In this document: positions 15,876 through 23,609 of the stretch, piece by piece
How the letters are laid out: every line of letters begins with the position of its first letter
Position numbering within the stretch: position 1 is the first letter of the stretch
Source of the DNA: Spirochaetales bacterium
Lineage (GTDB): Bacteria > Spirochaetota > Spirochaetia > CADAEX01
Direction: 5' to 3'
DNA: 64,000 nt
NCBI GenBank assembly: GCA_024233785.1
Contig: JACKPD010000006.1
Span: 57,171 to 121,170, forward strand
Notes under the pieces: generated by a model
What the model was told of the DNA's origin: nothing
Database searches by the model: none
What the model saw: only the letters and a program-made list of their open reading frames with translations
Program-made: the position numbers and the translations under genes

Positions 15876-16904
15876 TTACTCACCAGGCCTGTTTTTTATA
15901 TTAAGATACCGTTCAGGGTCAACTACCTGCGACCCTATTCTTACTTCATAATGTAAATGAGATGCTGTGGAAAGTCCAGTATTACCCATAGTTCCAATAA
16001 CCTGTCCCTGGTTTACAGTTTCCCCTTCCTTTACATATACCTTGTCCATGTGAGCGTATTTTGTAAAAAATCCGTATTTATGGCGGAGCAGCAGATAATT
16101 CCCAAATCCGTTTGGTTCATAACCTTTTTCAACTACCTTGCCGTTGGCAGTTGATACAATAGGCGTCCCCTGCTGATAGGCAAGATCAATACCTTTATGA
16201 AGATACCACTGTTTTGTAAAAGGATGAATTGCCGGACCGAAATAATTGGTAATCCTACCCCTTACATTTTTAAGGGGCCAGAGAGTCGGCAGTTCAACAA
16301 GAAGTTCCCCCTGCGCAACAAGAAGTTCGGTTATTTCATCAAAAGACTCTACCGATTCCCTGAGAAACGCACTGAGACTTTTTAAATCCTCCAGTTCCCT
16401 TATAATTGTTTCTTCCTGCGTACTTTTTTTATAGGATGATGAAGAAAAATCACTGCCCGGTTTTTTGGCAGAATCGGAAAGAGGATTATCTATACCCAAA
16501 GTGCCAAGAGTCTTGACAAGAGATGCCTCGAAAACCCTGGAAACACTTTTAAGCTCTGCAATCTGATCCCTTATAATTTCAAGATCTGACTCTTTCTTAT
16601 CCAGACTTTCAGTCCGCGTAGATAAAAGTCCTGACATTCCCTTGAACTGTGTAGTAAAAATAACAAAAGAGGTCAACATACACCCTAAAAGAAAGACAAC
16701 AACAATAAGGGAAAATACAGATATCCTGAAGTTGAATATTTTTTTTTCGGAATGGGGAATCAGCATTACAGTAAAACGCTGTTTTCCGGCATTTACCATA
16801 TCATTAAAAGATGAGGAGATTTTTGTGAACACTGTATTTAAAAATTTTTCGATTTTTTCTACAAATCTGGCTTCTACTTTTTTATAATTGCTCAAAGGGG
16901 ACAC
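15876..16904 (-). CDS. Membrane-anchored M23 (LytM) endopeptidase
   Basis: The 342-residue protein has one N-terminal transmembrane helix (residues about 60-85), a coiled-coil stalk and a C-terminal M23 domain. Its zinc ligands are in HKGIDLAYQQGTP and HLHYEVRIG. It is expected to cut peptide cross-bridges of peptidoglycan in the periplasm. The GTG start at 16904 has a strong AGGAGAAG site. It leads the bactofilin-DUF327-PSP1 operon from a near-consensus promoter, matching the bactofilin/LytM partnership described in other helical bacteria. Confidence 0.92.
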   Translation of the reverse strand: MSPLSNYKKVEARFVEKIEKFLNTVFTKISSSFNDMVNAGKQRFTVMLIPHSEKKIFNFRISVFSLIVVVFLLGCMLTSFVIFTTQFKGMSGLLSTRTESLDKKESDLEIIRDQIAELKSVSRVFEASLVKTLGTLGIDNPLSDSAKKPGSDFSSSSYKKSTQEETIIRELEDLKSLSAFLRESVESFDEITELLVAQGELLVELPTLWPLKNVRGRITNYFGPAIHPFTKQWYLHKGIDLAYQQGTPIVSTANGKVVEKGYEPNGFGNYLLLRHKYGFFTKYAHMDKVYVKEGETVNQGQVIGTMGNTGLSTASHLHYEVRIGSQVVDPERYLNIKNRPGE

Positions 16905-16926
16905 AAGCTTCTCCTATTTTAATCTG

Positions 16927-16955
16927 AGAATATCACGCACGATAATATTTGTCAA
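16927..16955 (-). promoter_or_regulatory. Near-consensus promoter of the M23-bactofilin operon
   Basis: On the minus strand TTGACA (16955-16950), 17 bases, TATTCT (16932-16927). It is back to back with the tatD promoter, the two -35 boxes being 7 bases apart. Confidence 0.65.
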
Positions 16956-16962
16956 ATAAATG

Positions 16963-16991
16963 TTGACGGCTTACATTCTACGTGCTATTCT
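16963..16991 (+). promoter_or_regulatory. Near-consensus promoter of tatD
   Basis: TTGACG (16963-16968), 17 bases, TATTCT (16986-16991), giving a leader of about 45 bases to the tatD ATG at 17042. Confidence 0.6.
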
Positions 16992-17041
16992 TCATAAAAA
17001 TCTATATCCTTAACAATTAAATCAATAAAAAGCGGTGAAAC

Positions 17042-17815
17042 ATGAAACTTTTTGATACTCATGCACACATCGGGCTTATAAATGAAGACCCGATAGAACA
17101 ACTTATAATTACTCAGGAAGCAAAACATGAAAAAGTTGAGCATATTGTAAGCATCTGCAACAGCCTTCACGACTTTTTTATTGTTTATGAAAACCTGAAA
17201 ACAGCCGGCAATATTTTTCACAGTATCGGAGTATCTCCTTCCGAAGTCGCGCACCCTGGAAAAGACTGGGAACAGAAAATCGATCAGGGTGTCGAATTCG
17301 ACCGTGTTGTCGCAATCGGCGAAATCGGTTTAGATTATTATCGGAAGTTCGGCGATAAAAAATCACAAATTGAGTTATTTATTAAACAGCTCGAGATGGC
17401 CCAGCACTATAATCTTCCTGTTATTATCCATAACCGGGAAGCAGGCAATGATGTCCTTGAGATTTTAAGGCAGAAACTTCCTGAAAGAGGCGGTATTCTT
17501 CATTGTTTTTCCGAAGACTGGGAATACGCGAAAAAAGCCCTTGATTTAAACCTGTATATCTCATTCGCAGGAAATGTAACATACAGGAACGCAAGAAACC
17601 TGCATGATGCGGCGCGCAATATGCCCCTGGACAGAATGCTGATAGAATCCGAAAGCCCGTTTATGGTTCCGTCCGAGTACAAGGGAAAAAGGAACAAACC
17701 CGCATATCTCCATTCAACAGCGGAATTTATAGCTGAGCTCAGAGAGCTTGATTTTGAAGAAACAGCTGATGTTCTTTACAAAAACAGCCTGGATTTTTTC
17801 AATATCGACGAATAA
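17042..17815 (+). CDS. tatD: TatD-family metal-dependent deoxyribonuclease
   Basis: A 257-residue TIM-barrel hydrolase of the TatD family (3'-5' DNase/RNase). The metal ligands are visible as FDTHAHIG at the start, GEIGLDYY (Glu near 99), VIIHNREA (His near 135) and ILHCFSED (His near 160). The last conserved metal-binding Asp, normally in the ETDSP/ETDAP motif, is Glu here (LIESESPFM, near 203). This may be a tolerated variation. It is the first plus-strand gene, followed 20 bases later by dus. Confidence 0.9.
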   Translation: MKLFDTHAHIGLINEDPIEQLIITQEAKHEKVEHIVSICNSLHDFFIVYENLKTAGNIFHSIGVSPSEVAHPGKDWEQKIDQGVEFDRVVAIGEIGLDYYRKFGDKKSQIELFIKQLEMAQHYNLPVIIHNREAGNDVLEILRQKLPERGGILHCFSEDWEYAKKALDLNLYISFAGNVTYRNARNLHDAARNMPLDRMLIESESPFMVPSEYKGKRNKPAYLHSTAEFIAELRELDFEETADVLYKNSLDFFNIDE

Positions 17816-17835
17816 ACAGCTATATTAATAATATC

Positions 17836-18843
17836 ATGACAGCATTTAATTCCCTGCTGCATCCAGTAAGGATAAATTCCCGGATTACAATACCCGGGAA
17901 CCTTTTTCTTGCTCCTATGGCAGGTTTTACTGATGCCCCGTTCCGGCATATCTGCATTGCAAACGGCAGCGATTTATGCTGGACAGAGATGGTTTCATGC
18001 GAAGCTCTTTCAAGAGAAAGCCTTAAAACAAAAAAAATCCTCATAAGGGCAGAGAACGAAAAAATTTACGCGGTTCAGGTATTCTGCTCAACACCTGAGT
18101 CAGCCGCAGCAGCGTTAAAACATATACTGCCTTTTGAGCCTTTCCTTATAGACCTTAACTGCGGCTGCCCGGTCCCAAAGATTATAAAATCAGGGGCAGG
18201 TTCCGCACTGATGAAAAACCCTCAAAGAATCATGAATATTGTAAAGGCATTATCTGATTCAACTGATATCCCGGTTACGGTAAAACTCAGGTCGGGCTGG
18301 GATGCACAGAGCATAAACTATCTGAAGGCAGCAGAATATGCGGTCAGGGGAGGGGCGCAGATGATAACCCTTCATCCAAGGACAAAAACCCAGGGCTACG
18401 CAGGAAAAGCAGACTGGGAAAAAATCAGGCTGCTCAAGGCAGAAACAGATGTCCCTGTCATAGGTTCAGGCGATCTTTTCTCCCCTGCAGCCTGCCTTGA
18501 AATGCTTAAAATTACCGGCTGTGACGGAGTGATGGCGGCAAGGGGAGCCGTAGGGCAGCCTGAAATATTTAAAAATACAAAACTGCTGGCGGAAACAGGG
18601 GAACTCAAGGAAACTCTTTTTTCTGAAAAAATAAAAAACGCAATAGAGCACCTTGAGCTTGCGTTTAAATACATTGACGGGAAGGTTGCGGTAAATGAAA
18701 TAAAGAAGCACCTTTGCTCATATATAAAGGGAATACCCGGCTCGGCGGCAATAAGGAACAGGATTGTCCACTGCAATTCATTTGATGAATATAAATCAGT
18801 GCTTGGAGAGATTGAAGAGCAAATTACCCGGGCCCTGCCATGA
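17836..18843 (+). CDS. dusB: tRNA-dihydrouridine synthase (DusB-like)
   Basis: A 335-residue flavoenzyme that reduces uridine to dihydrouridine in the tRNA D-loop using FMN and NADPH. Motifs are LFLAPMAGFTDAPFRHIC, the catalytic-Cys segment LIDLNCGCPVPKI (about residue 110), VTVKLRSGWD, TLHPRTKTQGYAG (FMN phosphate) and IGSGDLFSP with GVMAARGAVGQP. Length and motifs fit the bacterial DusB group. It lies 20 bases after tatD and probably shares its transcript. Confidence 0.93.
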   Translation: MTAFNSLLHPVRINSRITIPGNLFLAPMAGFTDAPFRHICIANGSDLCWTEMVSCEALSRESLKTKKILIRAENEKIYAVQVFCSTPESAAAALKHILPFEPFLIDLNCGCPVPKIIKSGAGSALMKNPQRIMNIVKALSDSTDIPVTVKLRSGWDAQSINYLKAAEYAVRGGAQMITLHPRTKTQGYAGKADWEKIRLLKAETDVPVIGSGDLFSPAACLEMLKITGCDGVMAARGAVGQPEIFKNTKLLAETGELKETLFSEKIKNAIEHLELAFKYIDGKVAVNEIKKHLCSYIKGIPGSAAIRNRIVHCNSFDEYKSVLGEIEEQITRALP

Positions 18844-18905
18844 TTCAGCACATCAATGGAAACCGGTAATTCAGCAGGGATGAAATTACAGGATGGACGT
18901 ATCTC

Positions 18906-18935
18906 TTGACTAGATTCCTTAATGAATGGTATCTA
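18906..18935 (+). promoter_or_regulatory. Possible promoter of purF overlapping its 5' end
   Basis: TTGACT (18906-18911) is followed after 18 bases by TATCTA (18930-18935). The -10 would lie inside the first codons of the ATG-started frame, so use of this promoter would require a downstream start such as GTG 18941. Confidence 0.3.
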
Positions 18936-20329
18936 TCAGTGTGGAAGATAATAATTCAAAACCAGGACATTATTGCGGTTTAGCAGGAATATACGCAGAA
19001 AGTCCGCTTAATATACCCCAAAACCTGTTTTACTCGCTTTTTTCCCTTCAGCACAGGGGACAGGAAAGCGCGGGTGTTTCCTACAGAAAAAACGGTAATA
19101 TTGTTACATACAGGGACCTCGGCATGGTGCCGGCAGTCCTTTCAAGATACCTGCACATGGAGAGGCTTTCGAATATCGGCATTGGGCACGTAAGGTATTC
19201 AACAAAAGGGGGCAACAGGATTGAAAATGTCCAGCCTCTGCATGCCGTCTGCAACAAGGGCCAGATAGCCATAGCGCATAACGGCACAATTTCCAACGCC
19301 TCTGCCCTGAAAAAAGCGCTTTTCAACAAAGGCGCGATAATACAGAGCACATCTGATACAGAACTCATACTTCACATGCTGTCAATGAATGATGAAACAG
19401 ATTTCAAAAAAGCGCTTTTTTCAACACTGCGCCTTCTTGAAGGGGCTTTCAGTCTTCTCATAATAAGGGATGAATCACTTATCGCTGCAAGAGACCCCAA
19501 CGGGTTCAGGCCGCTTTATATGGGGAAAAAAGATGGAATGACAATCTTTGCCTCTGAAACCTGCGCCCTCGATATCCTGCAGGCAAATGATGTAAGAGAA
19601 GTCGAACCGGGCGAGATAATTATAATTGATAAAAACGGGATGCGCAGCGAGCGTTTCGCAGAACCTGTTAGAATCAGTCAGTGCGTATTCGAGCTTATAT
19701 ATTTTGCGAGGCCTGACTCTTCAATTTTCGGCAAGTCAGTCCACCTGATGCGCAAAAAGATGGGTGCGGCCCTTGCTGTAAATGAAAAAATAAAAGGCGA
19801 TATTGTAATGGCAGTTCCGGATTCGGGCAACAGCGCCGCTTTAGGCTATGCCGAAGAGTCGGGACTTCCCCTCGAATACGGGCTTTCAAGGAACCATTAT
19901 GCAGGACGCTCTTTTATCATGCCGACAAAAGAACAGCGTGAGCTTATGGTGAGGATGAAACTCAATCCGGTAAAAGAGGTTGTCAAAGACAAGAAGATTA
20001 TTCTTGTTGATGATTCTCTTGTAAGGGGAACGACAAGCCGCCTGATAGTAAAAATGCTGCGCGAGGCAGGTGCCAAAGAAATACATTTAAGGCTTTCTTC
20101 TCCTGAAATCAAATGCCCCTGTTATTTTGGAATAGATATTCCGACAAGGGAGGAGCTTATTTCAAACAGGATGACTCCTGAAGAAATCGCAGATCACATA
20201 GGGGCTGACTCGGTTTTCTTCCTCCCTGTTGAAAGCCTTATGGGATGTCTTGGAAATCCTGATGACTTTTGCTATGCGTGTTTTACAGGCATTTATCCGA
20301 TTGAGGTCGACGAGACCGGGGAGATATAG
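18926..20329 (+). CDS. purF: Amidophosphoribosyltransferase
   Basis: A 467-residue PurF, which catalyses the committed step of purine synthesis (PRPP plus glutamine to phosphoribosylamine). The catalytic Cys follows a short propeptide (GHYCGLAGIY, Cys17 from this start). FSLQHRGQESAG, IGHVRYSTKG and AHNGTISN form the glutaminase domain, and ILVDDSLVRGTTSR is the PRPP loop. Iron-sulfur ligands of the Bacillus type are seen in SQCVFELIYFARPDS, KCPCYFGIDIPTREEL and NPDDFCYACF. Neither the ATG at 18926 nor the in-frame GTG at 18941 has a ribosome site; the GTG would give an 11-residue propeptide, the length I know for Bacillus subtilis PurF. Confidence 0.95.
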   Translation: MVSISVEDNNSKPGHYCGLAGIYAESPLNIPQNLFYSLFSLQHRGQESAGVSYRKNGNIVTYRDLGMVPAVLSRYLHMERLSNIGIGHVRYSTKGGNRIENVQPLHAVCNKGQIAIAHNGTISNASALKKALFNKGAIIQSTSDTELILHMLSMNDETDFKKALFSTLRLLEGAFSLLIIRDESLIAARDPNGFRPLYMGKKDGMTIFASETCALDILQANDVREVEPGEIIIIDKNGMRSERFAEPVRISQCVFELIYFARPDSSIFGKSVHLMRKKMGAALAVNEKIKGDIVMAVPDSGNSAALGYAEESGLPLEYGLSRNHYAGRSFIMPTKEQRELMVRMKLNPVKEVVKDKKIILVDDSLVRGTTSRLIVKMLREAGAKEIHLRLSSPEIKCPCYFGIDIPTREELISNRMTPEEIADHIGADSVFFLPVESLMGCLGNPDDFCYACFTGIYPIEVDETGEI

Positions 20330-21289
20330 ATGGGAATAAAATCTTACGCCGAGGCAGGCGTTGATATTGAAAAAGGGGACAGGTTCGCGCAGTTTATCGC
20401 TTCACTCAAATCAAAAGCTGTATCCGGCGATATAGGCGGGTTTGCCGGCGGCGTAGAAATAGATATCGCCAGATATAAAAGACCTGTACTGCTGTCAACA
20501 ACAGACGGGGTCGGAACAAAACTGATGCTCACCAGGCAGTTCGGGATATATGACACTATAGGTATTGATCTTGTCGCGATGTGTGTAAACGATCTTATAG
20601 TCTGCGGGGCAGATCCTCTTAACTTTCTTGATTACATTGCCTGCGGAAAACTTAACCCTGAAATTATGGAAGAAATAATAAAAGGCATTGTAAAAGGGTG
20701 CGAAGATGCAGAATGTACACTTGCGGGCGGTGAAACAGCAGAGATGCCTGACGTGTATAACACTGATGATTATGACCTTGCCGGATTCTGCGTCGGGATA
20801 GTGGATAAGGATAAAATGCTTCCCAAAAAAGGGGAAATAAGAAAGGGAGACAAGATCCTTGCCCTCCCTTCTGCCGGAATTCACTCAAACGGTCTTTCAC
20901 TTGCCAGGAAAGTTATAGGTGAAAAAGATATTGCAGGAAGAAAAGAGCTTCTAAAGCCTACAAAAATATATGTAAAAGAGCTGAAAAAACTCATTTCCAC
21001 AGGATTTGTCCTTTCTGCCGCCCATATAACAGGCGGGGGACTTGAAGGCAACTTTAAAAGAACAATTCCCTCTGATTTGAATCCCGTATTTGACTACAGG
21101 TCGTGGGAAACTCCTGATATTTTTCAGAAAATAATGAAGGATGGTGAAATACCTGAGGCGGAAATGAGAAAAGTATTCAATATGGGGATCGGGATCGCAA
21201 TGGCAGTCCGCAGCGATGATGCAGGAGCGCTTGTCTCTTATGCGTCAGGAGAGGGTATCGCTGTTTCCGTAATAGGGGAAATCGCGTAA
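20330..21289 (+). CDS. purM: Phosphoribosylformylglycinamidine cyclo-ligase (AIR synthetase)
   Basis: A 319-residue PurM that closes the imidazole ring, forming AIR with ATP. Motifs: YAEAGVDIEKGD, LSTTDGVGTKLMLT, MCVNDLIVCGADPLNFLDY, LAGGETAEMPDVY and LPSAGIHSNGLSLAR. It begins at the base after the purF stop, with GGGGAG in the end of purF as ribosome site, and ends 1 base before purN, so the three are one transcript. Confidence 0.96.
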   Translation: MGIKSYAEAGVDIEKGDRFAQFIASLKSKAVSGDIGGFAGGVEIDIARYKRPVLLSTTDGVGTKLMLTRQFGIYDTIGIDLVAMCVNDLIVCGADPLNFLDYIACGKLNPEIMEEIIKGIVKGCEDAECTLAGGETAEMPDVYNTDDYDLAGFCVGIVDKDKMLPKKGEIRKGDKILALPSAGIHSNGLSLARKVIGEKDIAGRKELLKPTKIYVKELKKLISTGFVLSAAHITGGGLEGNFKRTIPSDLNPVFDYRSWETPDIFQKIMKDGEIPEAEMRKVFNMGIGIAMAVRSDDAGALVSYASGEGIAVSVIGEIA

Positions 21290-21290
21290 T

Positions 21291-21854
21291 ATGTCCCGCC
21301 TGGCTGTTTTTACTTCAGGAAACGGCTCAAATTTTCAGGCCATCGCAGAGAGGATCGCATCTAACAGAAAGCATACGCTTGTCTGTATGATATGCGACAG
21401 AAAAAACGCCTTTTCCTTTACTCGGGCAGAAAGACTTGGTATAAAAAGCTATTATATCCCGTATGCCGGAAGGACGCGGGAAGAAGCAGAAAAAGATATT
21501 TCTGATGTTCTGGAATCTGAAAAGATAGATATGGTTTCTCTTGCAGGCTTCATGAGGATATTTACCTGCGGGTTTGTAAGCAGATATAGCGGAAGAATTG
21601 TAAATATCCACCCGGCACTCCTTCCGAAGTATCCGGGAGCCCATGGTATTGCTGAAAGTTTTGCATCAAAAGACAGGGAACTTGGAATAACAATCCATTA
21701 TGTCGACTGTGGTGTTGACACAGGGGCGGTAATTCTACAAAAATCTTTTATCAGGGATTTCAGTGAGCCTATTGAAGAAATTGAAAAAAAGATACATAAA
21801 CTTGAATACAGTTTCTACCCTGAAGCTGTTGAAAAACTTCTTGATGCTTTTTAG
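21291..21854 (+). CDS. purN: Phosphoribosylglycinamide formyltransferase
   Basis: A 187-residue folate-dependent GAR transformylase. It shows FTSGNGSNFQAI (phosphate loop), LAGFMRIF, the catalytic IVNIHPALLPKYPGAHG with Asn and His, and GITIHYVDCGVDTGAVI with the catalytic Asp. The start lies one base after the purM stop. The segment IIDEIEKKIH at the end is normal for the family. Confidence 0.95.
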   Translation: MSRLAVFTSGNGSNFQAIAERIASNRKHTLVCMICDRKNAFSFTRAERLGIKSYYIPYAGRTREEAEKDISDVLESEKIDMVSLAGFMRIFTCGFVSRYSGRIVNIHPALLPKYPGAHGIAESFASKDRELGITIHYVDCGVDTGAVILQKSFIRDFSEPIEEIEKKIHKLEYSFYPEAVEKLLDAF

Positions 21855-21924
21855 CTTTTGAACTATCCGGTTTTTATCAATTCCGGTTGAGTCAGCAGGG
21901 TTTTTCAGCCATAGGAGGTATTAT

Positions 21925-23187
21925 TTGAAGGTGCTCGTACTTGGTTCCGGTGCAAGGGAACATGCAATTACCTTAAGCTTTTCAAAAAGCAGAAGTATAA
22001 CCGGCCTGTTTGTCGCTCCAGGCAATGCAGGAACAGATGAGATTGCGGAAAACCTGTCTGATATTGACCCCTGCGACAGCAAAATGGTTATTGATGCCTG
22101 CAGTAAATATAATATAGACTTTGTCTTTGTCGGGCCGGAAGCGCCCCTTTCCCTTGGAATTGTCGATGATCTGAAAAAAGCAGGGATACACGCCATAGGG
22201 CCGCACAAGGCAGCCGCAATGCTTGAATCAAGCAAGGCTTTTTCAAAGGATTTCATGATCAGGAACAGCATACCTACCGCGGAGGCAGTCGAAGTCTCTT
22301 CACCCGAAGAATTTAAAAAGATTATTAACAGTAAAAAAGGAAAAACAGTAATAAAAAAAAGCGGCCTTGCGGCAGGTAAAGGAGTCCTTGAATCGGACGA
22401 CAGGGCAAAACTGCTTGATTTCGGGCTTGATATTTTAAGAACAGACAAGCTTCTGATTGAGGAATATCTTACAGGCTGGGAAGTTACAATATTCACCCTT
22501 TCAGACGGGAAGGATTATATAATTCTTCCTTCCTGCGCGGATTTCAAGAAGGCATATGATAATGATGAAGGTCCGAATACAGGGGGAATGGGGGCAATCT
22601 GCCCGGTTCCGTCCCTTACATCGCAGATGCTTGAAGAAATTAAAAAAACAATAATAGAGCCGACTTTCAAAGGCATTGAAAAGGAAGGGCTTAATTATAA
22701 GGGAGTTCTCTATTTCGGCCTGATGATAACAGAACAGGGACCGAAACTGCTTGAGTATAATGTCAGGTTCGGAGATCCTGAAACACAGGCCCTTATGCCA
22801 CTGATTCTTTCTGATTTCGGCGAATTATGCAGTTCAATTATAAAAGGTAGAATCAAAACATTTCCGCTGAAAATATCATCAGATGCTGCTATATGCGTAG
22901 TGATCGCAGCCGGAGGTTATCCGGGCGAGTATGAAAAAGGGATACCGGTTGATTATATACCCCATTTTAACGAAAAATATGTTGTAGTTTATCATGCCGC
23001 AACAAAGTTTGATGATCAAAACAGGGTCATAACTTGGGGAGGCAGGTGTTTTTCAGTCGTTGGACTTGGTTCAGATATTATTACGGCTAATAAAAACGCC
23101 TATGTAGCGGCAGATGAAATATATTTCAAAAACAGTTTTTACAGGCATGATATAGGGAGAAAATTCTTTGAAAGGGGTAAATCATGA
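21925..23187 (+). CDS. purD: Phosphoribosylamine-glycine ligase
   Basis: A 420-residue ATP-grasp enzyme making GAR from phosphoribosylamine and glycine. The N-terminal MKVLVLGSGAREHAI, VFVGPEAPLSLGIVDDL, KKSGLAAGKGV, GPNTGGMGAICPVP and LLEYNVRFGDPETQ are diagnostic. Translation starts at TTG 21925 with a strong GGAGG site. The gene ends in an ATGA overlap with purE. Confidence 0.96.
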   Translation: MKVLVLGSGAREHAITLSFSKSRSITGLFVAPGNAGTDEIAENLSDIDPCDSKMVIDACSKYNIDFVFVGPEAPLSLGIVDDLKKAGIHAIGPHKAAAMLESSKAFSKDFMIRNSIPTAEAVEVSSPEEFKKIINSKKGKTVIKKSGLAAGKGVLESDDRAKLLDFGLDILRTDKLLIEEYLTGWEVTIFTLSDGKDYIILPSCADFKKAYDNDEGPNTGGMGAICPVPSLTSQMLEEIKKTIIEPTFKGIEKEGLNYKGVLYFGLMITEQGPKLLEYNVRFGDPETQALMPLILSDFGELCSSIIKGRIKTFPLKISSDAAICVVIAAGGYPGEYEKGIPVDYIPHFNEKYVVVYHAATKFDDQNRVITWGGRCFSVVGLGSDIITANKNAYVAADEIYFKNSFYRHDIGRKFFERGKS

Positions 23188-23588
23188 AAGATATACTGTT
23201 TATAATAGGTTCTGAATCAGACAGGAAAAACATTGAAAGCGGAATAGAGCTTATCAGGGAAAAAGGGCTGAGCCATGAACTTGTTGTATATTCAGCACAC
23301 AGGAACCTTCCTGAATTAATGGCTTTTCTGGAAAAAGAGGATAAAAACTACAGGATAATAATAACTGCGGCCGGCCTTTCGGCGGCCCTTCCCGGAGTGG
23401 TTGCCTCGCTTTCAAAAAAACCTGTAATCGGAATACCTCTTGTTTCAGGAGAGCTTTCAGGCATTGATGCCCTCCTTTCAATCCTCCAGCTGCCTAAAGG
23501 CATACCTGTCGCAACAATGGGGATTGGAAAGCAGGGAGTGCTCAACGCTGTACATCTGGCAGAAAGAATTATAAAATCCTTCACCTGA
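23184..23588 (+). CDS. purE: PurE, probably class II AIR carboxylase
   Basis: A 134-residue PurE with the GSESDRKNI phosphate site and YSAHRNLPEL. Class I enzymes (N5-CAIR mutase, which need PurK) usually read SAHRTP and AGGAAHLPGM; here the sequence is SAHRNLPEL and AAGLSAALPGVVAS. That fits the class II group, which carboxylates AIR directly with CO2 and which I know to include Treponema denticola PurE. There is no purK in the window, in line with this. It overlaps purD by four bases and ends 21 bases before the convergent sucrose synthase gene. Confidence 0.88.
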   Translation: MKDILFIIGSESDRKNIESGIELIREKGLSHELVVYSAHRNLPELMAFLEKEDKNYRIIITAAGLSAALPGVVASLSKKPVIGIPLVSGELSGIDALLSILQLPKGIPVATMGIGKQGVLNAVHLAERIIKSFT

Positions 23589-23609
23589 TTTTATTAAGAA
23601 GGCTTCAGG

